64,000 nucleotides of DNA from JAFMDF01 sp965277445 (GTDB lineage Bacteria; Bacteroidota; Bacteroidia; Chitinophagales; Saprospiraceae): the NCBI GenBank assembly GCA_965277445.1, contig CBDICY010000013.1, positions 2,108,001 to 2,172,000 of the forward strand, in the 5' to 3' direction. The position numbers and the translations under genes were made by a program. A model generated the notes under the pieces. It was not told where the DNA came from. It made no database searches and saw nothing but the letters and a program-made list of their open reading frames with translations. Numbering within the stretch: position 1 is the first letter of the stretch; each line of letters begins with the position of its first letter. This document shows positions 17,323 through 24,972 of this stretch, one piece after another.

Positions 17323-17634
17323 TACATTTGAAAAAGGATTTGTAAGCGTTTAGAAAGGACATTATTTTTTCGTAGGCAGAACAGAAGTGTTAAGTTCGGT
17401 GTAGTTAACTGTCTAGCTTAGGTTGAGCAGACTTTTAGCTGTCTGCACAAACCATAAACCAACTATTTAGTGTTTGTTGATTGCTTTGTGCGTATGTTTA
17501 CTCGAACTTAATAAATCGGTTTTTGCTAACTTCGTTGCGTAAAAATCATCAGAAGAAAATTTGGACGAACTTGCCTCTGATTTCTTTTATCAACTGCCTT
17601 TAGGACGATGACTTTTTAAAAAGTCACTTTTTTT
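17323..17634 (+). ncRNA. Candidate structured small RNA
   Basis: TACATTTG (17323-17330) is an exact -7 element, though the nearest TTG is 28 bases upstream, outside the usual spacing. Downstream, TTAAGTTCG (17390-17398) can pair with CGAACTTAA (17503-17511), enclosing a hairpin GCAGAC/GTCTGC (17427-17446). A Rho-independent terminator closes the unit at 17610-17632. No reading frame fits. I do not recognise it as 6S, tmRNA, SRP RNA or RNase P RNA. Confidence 0.3.
17609..17634 (+). terminator. Strong plus-strand intrinsic terminator with no known upstream gene
   Basis: GACTTTTTAAAAAGTC (17610-17625) is a perfect palindrome followed by AC and seven T residues. The only plus-strand candidate it could end is the putative RNA above. 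Confidence 0.55.
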
Positions 17635-17913
17635 GAAAAAATTTTCGCTATAATTTTACAGAAAGGTGATTTGCTTAAATTTAGATGATTTCGATAACCT
17701 CATCTGTATACTAAACGACATCGTTTCTTTATAAATTATCTAAAAATAGCATATTAGGATTGTTTTAACAGAAGTGCTTGTTTTCTTAACTTTTCTTTTA
17801 GAGGAGATAAATATATAGATAACTTGATTGACCTCAATTTTATCGAAAAGTATAGTTATGAAGAGTACGTTGAAAGATATAAGAATGATAAAATCAAAGA
17901 ATCTTAAATAAAA

Positions 17914-17940
17914 AAGGGCAGCCGTAAAACAGCTACCCTA
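17914..17940 (-). terminator. Terminator of gdhA
   Basis: GGGCAGC (17916-17922) pairs with GCTACCC (17932-17938) with one mismatch. On the minus strand it lies just after the gdhA stop and is followed by a T run. Confidence 0.75.
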
Positions 17941-17964
17941 TATTTTGTATAAATAATCGTCCGA

Positions 17965-19392
17965 TTAAGGAAAAATCCCCATAGCCAAATAATCACTACC
18001 CATTTTCTGGATAGCACTTACAAAGGCAGCGGTTCTTAAATCATTAACTTTCTTCTTTTTCTGCATAATTTCCCGAATTTGGCCATAAGCAGTTACCATC
18101 GTTTCTTCTAAGCCAGAACGGACTAAATCAATTTCATCGCCACCTCGGGTCAAGAAAATCTTTTCTTGGGTGCCAACCGTTTTACCTGTCATTTCCTCTA
18201 CTTTATTCAACAAATTCAAATAGGTATTTTGATTAAATCGTTTATCCATTCTACCAAAACGCATGTGGGATAAATTCTTCAACCACTCAAAATAAGAAAC
18301 GGTAACCCCACCTGCATTCAAAAATAAATCAGGGATAATCACCTTTCCTTTCTTCAATAGAATCTTTTCACCATCTGCGGTAATGGGGCCGTTGGCAGCT
18401 TCTGCTATTATTTTAGCTTGAATCCTATCGGCGTTTTCTACGGTAATCTGATTCTCTAAAGCCGCAGGAACTAAAATATCACATTCAAAATCAAGTCCGA
18501 ACCATCTGTCTTCCTTCGCTAATTCTGTCGTTGCACCTGGGAAACCAAGAAAAGTACCGTGTTCTTGTCGATAGGCAATGATTTTATGAATATCCATGCC
18601 TTTTGGATTGTAGATAGCACCTTCTACCTCGGTCACCCCGACGATTAAAGCACCGCCTTCATCCTGAGAAATCTTAGCAGTATAAGATCCTACGTTTCCA
18701 AGACCTTGGATAACCATTGTCTTTCCTGTAATACCAGCCGTTAAGCCGATTTTCTTCATGTCTTTGGCTTGGTCCACAACGGAGCGAATGCCATAATAGA
18801 CTCCTCGGCCAGTTGCTTCTACTCGACCTCGGATACCATTTAGATTGGCTGGTTTACCTGTTACACAACCAGCGGCATCAATATCGCTGCCTTTGAAAGT
18901 TCGGTAGGTGTCATAAATCCAAGCCATTTCTTGACCGCCTGTTCCATAATCAGGGGCAGGGACATCAATAGCTGGTCCAATGAAATTTCGGTTAATCAAC
19001 TCCATCGTGTATCGACGCGTGACTTTTTCTCTTTGGAAAGTGGTTAGTTCCCAAGGATTGATTTTTACCCCGCCTTTAGCTCCACCAAAAGGAACATCCA
19101 CAATGGCACATTTATAACTCATCAAAGTCGCCAAAGCCATGACTTCTTCTTGGTTAACGTGATTACTGTAGCGAATTCCTCCTTTAGTTGGGGTTCGGTG
19201 ATGAGAATGTTGTACCCGATAAGCTTCAATAATGCGGTATTCATTACCGAATTTTACAGGAAAATTCATTTTGTAGATGGCGTTACAATGGCGAATTTGT
19301 GCTAATAAGCCAGCATGTAAGCCTGTGTGTGGTGCAGCTTTATCAAAATACTGCTGTACACTACCCAAGAAATTTGGTTCTTTCTTAGCCAT
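17965..19392 (-). CDS. gdhA: Glutamate dehydrogenase (Glu/Leu/Phe/Val dehydrogenase family)
   Basis: The 475-residue enzyme interconverts glutamate with 2-oxoglutarate and ammonia. It has the substrate-binding segment TPTKGGIRYSNHVNQEEV (about 66-83), the catalytic lysine region VPFGGAKGGVKI (about 99-110), DVPAPDYGTGGQEMAW, the dinucleotide-binding motif VIQGLGNVGSYTA (about 225) and the C-terminal IPDLFLNAGGVTVSYFEW. Family resemblance is to the hexameric NAD(P)-dependent enzymes of archaea and Bacteroidota; the cofactor cannot be decided by eye. The C-terminus is longer than usual (about 50 residues with KKKKVNDLRTAAF). It is followed by its own terminator. Confidence 0.95.
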   Translation of the reverse strand: MAKKEPNFLGSVQQYFDKAAPHTGLHAGLLAQIRHCNAIYKMNFPVKFGNEYRIIEAYRVQHSHHRTPTKGGIRYSNHVNQEEVMALATLMSYKCAIVDVPFGGAKGGVKINPWELTTFQREKVTRRYTMELINRNFIGPAIDVPAPDYGTGGQEMAWIYDTYRTFKGSDIDAAGCVTGKPANLNGIRGRVEATGRGVYYGIRSVVDQAKDMKKIGLTAGITGKTMVIQGLGNVGSYTAKISQDEGGALIVGVTEVEGAIYNPKGMDIHKIIAYRQEHGTFLGFPGATTELAKEDRWFGLDFECDILVPAALENQITVENADRIQAKIIAEAANGPITADGEKILLKKGKVIIPDLFLNAGGVTVSYFEWLKNLSHMRFGRMDKRFNQNTYLNLLNKVEEMTGKTVGTQEKIFLTRGGDEIDLVRSGLEETMVTAYGQIREIMQKKKKVNDLRTAAFVSAIQKMGSDYLAMGIFP

Positions 19393-19480
19393 TTGAAAAT
19401 TATTATGGTTAGGTTTATAATGATGACTGCCAAAGGGCTGTCTGGCAATTCATCTTAAATTTGGTTGAAATATATTTTTT

Positions 19481-19619
19481 AACGATGAACCATGAATGGT
19501 AAACGATGAATTGGCTGTGAAACCTGAAATTGTGGTTCTAAATACCGATTAATTGGTGGTTTTCAATTATAGTATCTTTTTTGACGAATTCATCATTCTT
19601 CGTTCATCATTCATCGTTC
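19481..19619. repeat. Word-repeat inverted repeat (TTCATC family), copy 1
   Basis: AACGATGAACCATGAATGGT (19481-19500) with AAACGATGAATT after it faces CATCATTCTTCGTTCATC and CATTCATCGTTC (19591-19619). The right arm overlaps the last codons of ccmD (its C-terminal NDE and stop). Related words lie at 20021-20050 and 40383-40430. Confidence 0.65.
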
Positions 19620-19828
19620 AACAACTGCTGTTCTAAATTTTTAATTTTTCGTTCTAGTGAAAACAAATAAATAACAATTCCTATAAAAATAGCAACAATG
19701 ACGGCTACTACTACATAAATTTTGCCAATACTCTGCATAAAGTCTGGATTAGTAGTCTGTGCAAATGTAGTATTAATTGCTAAAAGTTGTAAGCATAAAA
19801 AAGGGAATAATATTTTTGCTTTACTCAT
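19607..19828 (-). CDS. ccmD: CcmD-like small membrane protein
   Basis: The 73-residue protein has an N-terminal signal segment ending in TFAQ, one transmembrane helix (about 36-55, VVVAVIVAIFIGIVIYLF) and a charged coiled-coil tail (SLERKIKNLEQQLL). Size, topology and position next to ccmC and ccmB fit CcmD, which helps release haem-loaded CcmE from the CcmABC complex. CcmD proteins are poorly conserved, so the call rests mainly on context. The stop codon lies inside a word-repeat hairpin arm, so the last three residues may have been shaped by the repeat. Confidence 0.7.
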   Translation of the reverse strand: MSKAKILFPFLCLQLLAINTTFAQTTNPDFMQSIGKIYVVVAVIVAIFIGIVIYLFSLERKIKNLEQQLLNDE

Positions 19829-20020
19829 TATATAAAACGTTTAATTTTTTTAATCAAAATTGGTACTACAATAAAAATATGGGAGACTAAAAATATGCTA
19901 CGATTCAGGATAATCGTGTTACCTGTTTTTGTTGTGATTTAACATGACTCTCCTGAGTCGTAAATTTTTATATACCCATAGTTCTCATCATCGAACCTCA
20001 AAATTAACTTATTTGACAAA

Positions 20021-20050
20021 TTTATCATTTATCATTTATAGTTCATCGTT
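20021..20050. repeat. TTCATC-family words after ccmC
   Basis: TTTATCATTTATCATTTATA followed by GTTCATCGTT directly abuts the ccmC stop. A separate outer arm is not clear. Confidence 0.4.
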
Positions 20051-20055
20051 ATTTA

Positions 20056-21105
20056 TCAACCTCTATCCAATAATTTATCTGCCAATACTGCTAACCTGTA
20101 TCGCAAATCAGCAATCCAGAAACCTAATAAGGTCATTCCAATAATAGCAGGATAAAAAGCCATCCGCATGGTATTGTCTAAATCTTCTCCACCAAACCCT
20201 GGGTTTCCGCCATTGCCAGGGTGTAAACTATCCACTAATCTTGGAATGACAAATAACAAAGGAATAATCGACGCAAAAGCAAATATATTATAGACCGAAG
20301 TTAATCTTGCTCTTTTTATTTCATCTTGAAAAGAACCTCTTAGTACAAAATAAGCTAAATAAATCAACATAAAAATAGCCGACATATTTAATTTAACATC
20401 CATCGTCCACCAAGTTCCCCAAGTATTTTTTGCCCAAATAGAACCCGTCGCACAACCTAATAAACCATAAACGACAGCAATACTGATTAAAGAATAAGCA
20501 CGATGATCGTCCTTAATATTGCCTTTGTTTAAATATTTAATACTATAAACAACCGCTACCGTCAATAAAATAAACATGGCGAACCATAAAGAAACATGAT
20601 AATAGAGGTTACGGATTGTCTCCCTCAAGATATTTCTATAAGGAAAAGTAATGCCTTCTTTCTGGTGCAAATTTTCAATAGCCGTATTTTGCCATAAGGT
20701 TTGCCCTTTGACAGAATCGACGGCTGTTTGCTTGATGAAAATGGCACTAGGTAAAACGGAAGCCCCGTCGATTTCATTATCTGTGACCAAACTTAATTCT
20801 ACGACTTCATCCTTTGAAGGCAAAAAGGCAGGTATGTCGAAAGTGGCTTTTAGTTGATTAGAAGAAGCCGCAACTAGTGAAGTCGCCAATAAGGATTGAT
20901 CTGCTAATTTTAACCAAACTCGTTGTTTTTGAGTCGCATCAAAATGGGTATTATAACCACTAATGTCCAAAGTTAAGGAGCTGCCTGCTTGCCCATTAAT
21001 TGGGGAAACGCTAGGTAGACCTGGTTTTAGTGGCGTTAAGATGCCAAAAAGAAAGGCATATAACAATAAGAGAATGCCTAATATTTTCCACCAATTACTT
21101 TTCAT
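20056..21105 (-). CDS. ccmC: CcmC-type haem exporter subunit with an inserted beta domain
   Basis: This 349-residue protein belongs to the CcmC/CcsA haem-handling family of cytochrome c maturation. The C-terminal ~200 residues hold about five membrane helices and the tryptophan-rich periplasmic motif WGTWWTMDVKLN (about residue 227), matching the WWD domain. After the first helix (about 8-24) there is an extracytoplasmic stretch of about 110 residues (about 30-135: LPSVSPINGQAGSSLTLDIS and so on) resembling an IPT/TIG-like beta sandwich, which classic CcmC lacks. In-frame ATG codons also occur at 21144 and 21129; I prefer 21105 because MKSNWWKILGILLLLY is the usual family start. Confidence 0.85.
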   Translation of the reverse strand: MKSNWWKILGILLLLYAFLFGILTPLKPGLPSVSPINGQAGSSLTLDISGYNTHFDATQKQRVWLKLADQSLLATSLVAASSNQLKATFDIPAFLPSKDEVVELSLVTDNEIDGASVLPSAIFIKQTAVDSVKGQTLWQNTAIENLHQKEGITFPYRNILRETIRNLYYHVSLWFAMFILLTVAVVYSIKYLNKGNIKDDHRAYSLISIAVVYGLLGCATGSIWAKNTWGTWWTMDVKLNMSAIFMLIYLAYFVLRGSFQDEIKRARLTSVYNIFAFASIIPLLFVIPRLVDSLHPGNGGNPGFGGEDLDNTMRMAFYPAIIGMTLLGFWIADLRYRLAVLADKLLDRG

Positions 21106-21365
21106 GTTTTTTATTTGTATACTTTTCATGCAGTAACTTCCCATTACTGGATGGATTAAAATTAAATACCTAAATTACTGGATAACGAGAAGTTATCAAG
21201 TAATAGAGCGTCAGCAAATAAATTAATAAACCCGTTGTCCTTTAATTTTCCGTTGTATTAATTTTTTCTACAGGGAGATAATTAAAGGACAACGGATTAT
21301 ATCTTTTTTATTGACAAAATACATAACATCCAGGTATTATTTTCTAAGCTGACGATCTAAATACA

Positions 21366-22025
21366 TCAATCTTTCCATAAAAAAGGAAATAGAATCAGCG
21401 CCAGACCTAAAAGAATACCATCTATCGCTAAAAGAGTATAAACATCGTTTAAATAAGCCGTATCTCGAATCAAGCCCAAAGCATTGGCTGATAAAGTCAT
21501 TAAGGTACCCAAAATAGGAATCACAATTGGGAAAGTCAGAATCGCCATTAAAGTCGAACTATTATCTGCTTTAGAGGCAATAGCCGAGACAAAAGTAAAG
21601 GTTATAGAAAAACCAACACTTGCCAAAAATAGAATCGACCAAAATAAACCTATTCTTCTTACAGGACTTTCATAAACAAGCGTCATGGCCATATAGGTCA
21701 AAACGGTCAATAAAAATAGTAAGCCAATATTATAAATGATTTTGGATAGAATAATGGCAATCGGATGCGCCAATTGATAATAGTATAATTGTCTTTGACT
21801 ATTTTCTTGTACAAAACTCTTGACTACCGCATTGACCGAGGCAAATAGAATGATGATCCAAAAAAGAATATTCCATACAGGTGCAGGAATATCCCCTGTA
21901 CTTATAAAAACTATAAAAACAGTAGAAACGACATATAAAAGAATGCCTCCAATGGCGAATTTTTGACGCCATTCCAATAAGAGATCTTTTTTAATTAATA
22001 ATACGGTTTCTCTAACTATTTGCAT
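21366..22025 (-). CDS. ccmB: Haem exporter membrane subunit CcmB
   Basis: CcmB is the ABC-type membrane subunit that works with CcmA, C and D to load haem onto CcmE. The 219-residue protein has six hydrophobic segments and the family start LLIKKDLLLEWRQKFAIGGI; IVIPILGTLMTLSANAL lies in the fifth. No ccmA-type ATPase gene is beside it; the nearest ABC ATPase (23.6 kb) looks like GldA. It precedes ccmC by about 260 bases in the same direction. Confidence 0.9.
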   Translation of the reverse strand: MQIVRETVLLIKKDLLLEWRQKFAIGGILLYVVSTVFIVFISTGDIPAPVWNILFWIIILFASVNAVVKSFVQENSQRQLYYYQLAHPIAIILSKIIYNIGLLFLLTVLTYMAMTLVYESPVRRIGLFWSILFLASVGFSITFTFVSAIASKADNSSTLMAILTFPIVIPILGTLMTLSANALGLIRDTAYLNDVYTLLAIDGILLGLALILFPFLWKD

Positions 22026-22105
22026 GGGGCAAAAGTAGTAAGTCTCCTGACAATGAGGTATGAAATAGGTAATTATTTCGTCAATTCAATGTATTATTTT
22101 TGAGA

Positions 22106-22402
22106 TTAGGGGGAAGTATCCAAGTCTTTGACTTCATTGAGGAGTACTTGAATCTCTTTGATTTGCTGCTGAAATTGTTGGTGTTGTAAATAAATTTGGT
22201 ATAAACTATACAAGAAAATAGGTATGGGGAGTAATAAGTACCATTTTGAAAAAGGAGATGAGTTGATTAGGAGGAGACAGAAAACAGTTAGGAGTGTCCA
22301 ACGAAAAACAAATTTAGTTAGAACCGAACGAAGATAAGTGTCTCCCGCTTCTTTGGTAGCCATAAGCGTTTGTTCGAGATCCGATATATCTGATTCATCC
22401 AT
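22106..22402 (-). CDS. Small two-helix membrane protein, unknown function
   Basis: The 98-residue product starts with an acidic helix (MDESDISDLEQTLMATKEAG), then has two membrane helices (about 30-47 and 53-68) and a coiled-coil tail (YLQHQQFQQQIKEIQVLLNE). It resembles no family I can name. It lies in the same direction as its neighbours, between ccmB and another small membrane gene. Confidence 0.65.
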   Translation of the reverse strand: MDESDISDLEQTLMATKEAGDTYLRSVLTKFVFRWTLLTVFCLLLINSSPFSKWYLLLPIPIFLYSLYQIYLQHQQFQQQIKEIQVLLNEVKDLDTSP

Positions 22403-22430
22403 CTGTGTTGTGTAGTTGACCCAAAATTAC

Positions 22431-22706
22431 TTACCAAAGAAAAAATAATATAAAATAGATTAACAGGTAAAACCTATAGAAGTTACGCATTTTCAAATAT
22501 TCCTCGTCCTCTGGAAACAGATTCCCAAATAATCCTTTTATTTCTTGTACAAACCAAGGTTTTATGTTAATGATCCAATCATCTGTTTGGTAGACTATTT
22601 TTCGAAATCGACTTCGGTAATAACTAAGTGGAAAACTCCAAATCATAAATGCCCAGAACCAAAAATTGGTGGTCATATATTTTTGTTTGTTACTGGTTTT
22701 TTTCAT
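22431..22706 (-). CDS. Small membrane protein, unknown function
   Basis: The likely product of 91 residues starts at ATG 22706 (MKKTSNKQKYMTTNFWFW). It has a hydrophobic segment near residues 14-24, an amphipathic middle (DDWIINIKPWFVQEIKGLFG) and a C-terminal helix (FYRFYLLIYFILFFLW). The frame is open further to a TTG at 22745, but that stretch is the hairpin at 22707-22738 and would encode an unlikely peptide. ATG 22676 is an alternative start. Confidence 0.6.
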   Translation of the reverse strand: MKKTSNKQKYMTTNFWFWAFMIWSFPLSYYRSRFRKIVYQTDDWIINIKPWFVQEIKGLFGNLFPEDEEYLKMRNFYRFYLLIYFILFFLW

Positions 22707-22738
22707 GTTGCCATGTTGGTTCGTCGCAACACGGCAAC
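22707..22738. repeat. Hairpin of the GTTGCCATGTTG word family, copy 1
   Basis: GTTGCCATGTTGG (22707-22719) pairs with CGCAACACGGCAAC (22725-22738). It sits in the 48-base gap between gldF and the small membrane gene, directly against the latter's start. A second locus with the same words follows prfB (30858-30904). Confidence 0.7.
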
Positions 22739-22753
22739 ACCACAATATCTAAC

Positions 22754-23470
22754 TTACCCCCGATTCGAAATCTTCAATTCTGCTAAAAACAAAAATAAGA
22801 AAATAATAGAAGCGAAATAAATTAAGTCTTTTGTATCTAAAACACCCCTAGAAATAGAAGAGTAATGTTCAGGAATACTTAGCGTATTAAGGACATCACC
22901 AAACCAACCAGAGAAAGAATTGCCTACAAACCCCAGTATAAATAAGAAAATTACATTAATTACTAGGGCTAACAAAAAGGCGACGATTTGGTTGTCTTTT
23001 AAACTACTCGCAAAAATGCCAATACTCGTAAAGGCAGCACTTAATAATAACAAACCAATATAGCCACCAATAATGGCGCCATGATCTGCATTACCCAATT
23101 GAACAATCGTAATGTAATAGGGTAGCGTGAAAGCAATCGTTATACAGACCATTAGAAAACATGCCAAGAATTTTCCTACAACCAACTGCCGATTACTTAT
23201 ATTTTTGGTTAATAATAACTCAATCGTACCACTTTTTTTCTCTTCTGCGATCTGTTTCATCGTCAAAGCGGGCACCATAAATAATAAAAACATCGGCGCC
23301 CATCCGAAAAATTCATCTAAGGTAGCTTGCTGTCGAATGAAGACATCATTGCCAATCAGCCAAGTGAAAGCACCAATAAAAATTAAAAAAATAGATAAAA
23401 TAAGATAGCCAATTAAGGAATTAAAATAAGAGTTCAATTCTTTTTTGGCTATTACCCAGATTGGATTCAT
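22754..23470 (-). CDS. gldF: GldF-like ABC-2 permease
   Basis: The 238-residue protein has six membrane helices and the sequence EEKKSGTIELLLTKNISNRQLVVGKF after the second, typical of ABC-2 permeases of the GldF type. GldA, GldF and GldG form an ABC transporter linked to gliding in some Bacteroidota. The frame continues to ATG 23527, but that extension (MDSWTHGLIN...) is a translation of the GAGTCCAT tandem repeat; MNPIWVIAKKELNSYF at 23470 is the natural start. No gldG follows. Confidence 0.8.
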   Translation of the reverse strand: MNPIWVIAKKELNSYFNSLIGYLILSIFLIFIGAFTWLIGNDVFIRQQATLDEFFGWAPMFLLFMVPALTMKQIAEEKKSGTIELLLTKNISNRQLVVGKFLACFLMVCITIAFTLPYYITIVQLGNADHGAIIGGYIGLLLLSAAFTSIGIFASSLKDNQIVAFLLALVINVIFLFILGFVGNSFSGWFGDVLNTLSIPEHYSSISRGVLDTKDLIYFASIIFLFLFLAELKISNRG

Positions 23471-23496
23471 GATATGTGTCGTTAATGAGTTTAATA

Positions 23497-23571
23497 AGTT
23501 GATGAGTCCATGAGTCCATGAGTCCATGAGTTAATAAGGTAAGGAGGGGATTCCTCATAAACTCATCAACT
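23497..23571. repeat. Word-repeat inverted repeat (ATGAGTT family), copy 2
   Basis: AGTTGATGAG (23497-23506) pairs perfectly with CTCATCAACT (23562-23571). Within the left arm GAGTCCAT is repeated three times without change (23504-23527), followed by GAGTTAATAAGGTAAGGAG, close to the sequence in copy 1 (5605-5624). Inner palindrome GAGGGGATTCCTC at the tip. Confidence 0.75.
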
Positions 23572-23593
23572 CATTTTTCTCATAACCTCACAA

Positions 23594-24517
23594 TTAATTC
23601 AACGTCAAATCTCTAAAAATATCTTCTAGTTTTGTCTCGAAAGGAATACATTCACTCAAGATCCAGTTGTTTTGTACACAAAGCTCGAAGATTGCTTTAT
23701 TGGATTGTCGTTCCGCTACGCTTTGAATTTCGAAACGATTATTCGTAGCATCTGCAAAATCAACCATAGCAACAGTTTCTAATTTTTGCAATTTGTCATA
23801 AATTTGATTGACTTCTCCTTCATCAATTTTTATTTTTAAGACTTGCTGCCCTTGTGCTTGCTTACGCAAAGTAGAAGCCGTTCCATCAGCGACAATTTTT
23901 CCATGATTGATAATCAAGATACGGTCGCAAGTTGCCTCCACTTCTGGTAGAATATGGGTGCTTAAAATCACCGTTTTTTGTTTACCCATCTGACGGATTA
24001 AATCCCTAATTTCTATAATTTGATTAGGATCTAAACCAGTCGTTGGTTCATCCAAAATGAGTATTTCAGGATCGTGAATCATGGCTTGTGCCAATCCCAC
24101 TCTTTGTCGGTATCCTTTGGATAATTCTCCAATTTTTTTGTGTTTCTCTATATCTAAACCGCAGAGTCGGACCATTTCTCGAATTCGGTTGGGCAATACA
24201 TTTTTAGTAACGCCTTGCAATGCCGCACAGAATTCAAGGTAATCGATGACGGGCATATCGTGATACAAGGGATTGTGTTCAGGTAAGTACCCAATATGTT
24301 GACTCATTTCCCCAGACTTGACTGATTTTCCACCAATCAACACATCTCCTTGTTCGATGTCGATATAATTGGTAATCATTTTCATGGTCGTGGTTTTTCC
24401 AGCCCCATTGGGACCTAAAAAACCTAGTACTTCACCTGTTTTTACAGAAAAGGAGATGTTATCTACAGCTTTCTGAAAGCCGTAGCTTTTAGACAGTTGC
24501 TGAATTTGAATATCCAT
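23594..24517 (-). CDS. gldA: GldA-like ABC transporter ATPase
   Basis: The 307-residue ATPase begins MDIQIQQLSKSYGFQKAVDN and has Walker A GPNGAGKTT (about 38-46), signature LSKGYRQRVGLA, Walker B ILILDEPTTGLDP and the H-loop STHILPEVEATCDR. The start, signature and C-terminal region (about 225-307) match GldA of gliding Bacteroidota. It pairs with the permease just downstream. Whether this cell glides cannot be told from the window. A good promoter is at 24649-24678. Confidence 0.85.
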   Translation of the reverse strand: MDIQIQQLSKSYGFQKAVDNISFSVKTGEVLGFLGPNGAGKTTTMKMITNYIDIEQGDVLIGGKSVKSGEMSQHIGYLPEHNPLYHDMPVIDYLEFCAALQGVTKNVLPNRIREMVRLCGLDIEKHKKIGELSKGYRQRVGLAQAMIHDPEILILDEPTTGLDPNQIIEIRDLIRQMGKQKTVILSTHILPEVEATCDRILIINHGKIVADGTASTLRKQAQGQQVLKIKIDEGEVNQIYDKLQKLETVAMVDFADATNNRFEIQSVAERQSNKAIFELCVQNNWILSECIPFETKLEDIFRDLTLN

Positions 24518-24648
24518 TTGTTAACATTGCATTTTAAAAACGGTTAAAGAATATTTTTCCACCTGCTAACGAAGAGAGGATTCGGTTATCAGGTGAAATT
24601 TTAGGGGCTAAGACTATGAATTTTCCTAGTTTTAGCACCGAAACGGGG

Positions 24649-24678
24649 CAAATATAATAAACTTTTTAAAGGATGCAA
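24649..24678 (-). promoter_or_regulatory. Promoter of gldA-gldF
   Basis: TTG within TTTG (24678-24676), a 19-base spacer and TATATTTG (24656-24649) on the minus strand match the consensus. The leader to gldA would be about 125 bases. Confidence 0.55.
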
Positions 24679-24824
24679 AGTCTTATGGAAGGAGCTTATT
24701 CGCTTGTATTTTGATTTTTTTGAGCATCAAAAAATTTGACTTTGGCGTATGATTAGAAGCTAAAGTAGGAAAATTGGATTTCTTGGTGGCTTTGTTCTTT
24801 AATAATTAATTCAGGTTGTGTAGA

Positions 24825-24950
24825 AGAGAGAATAGAGAGTAGAGAAGCGAGACAGGTCTTAGAAACCACCAAAAATAATTAAAACTATAATAGATGCTTC
24901 TTTTATTGACCTATTTAAGCCTCTATTCTCTACTCTCTAATCTCTCTTCT
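24825..24950. repeat. Word-repeat inverted repeat (AGAGAATAG family)
   Basis: GAGAGAATAGAGAGTAGAGA (24825-24844) faces CTCTATTCTCTACTCTCTAA and TCTCTCTTCT (24921-24950). The outer parts GACAGGTC and GACCTATT continue the symmetry. Similar words, TCTCTATTCTCTC and TCTCTAATCTCTACTC, occur at 50706-50745. It lies 23 bases after the ychF stop. Confidence 0.7.
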
Positions 24951-24972
24951 TCATTGTCCACACCTTGGATTA

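Larger units (their letters stand above)
16908..17964. other. Long intergenic region (about 1 kb) with structured sequence
   Basis: No convincing gene. The section 17323-17634 has a perfect -7 element, inverted repeats and a strong plus-strand terminator and may encode a small RNA. Near the right end a frame without a good start reads RGDKYIDNLIDLNFIEKYSY and on to KNDKIKES (stop at 17906-17908), which looks protein-like and may be a gene remnant. Confidence 0.5.
24518..24972. other. Intergenic region, 455 bases, between ychF and gldA
   Basis: It holds the gldA promoter and, on the ychF side, the AGAGAATAG word-repeat hairpin (24825-24950). No gene is seen. Confidence 0.6.

Noticed and set aside
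17800..17908. Open frame ending KNDKIKES before gdhA
   Set aside because: It reads like protein but has no ATG, only a stop-bounded frame of about 50 codons; possibly a gene remnant, not annotated as a gene.
23471..23527. N-terminal extension of the GldF-like protein (MDSWTHGLIN...)
   Set aside because: It is the translation of the GAGTCCAT tandem repeat; the conserved start is at 23470.
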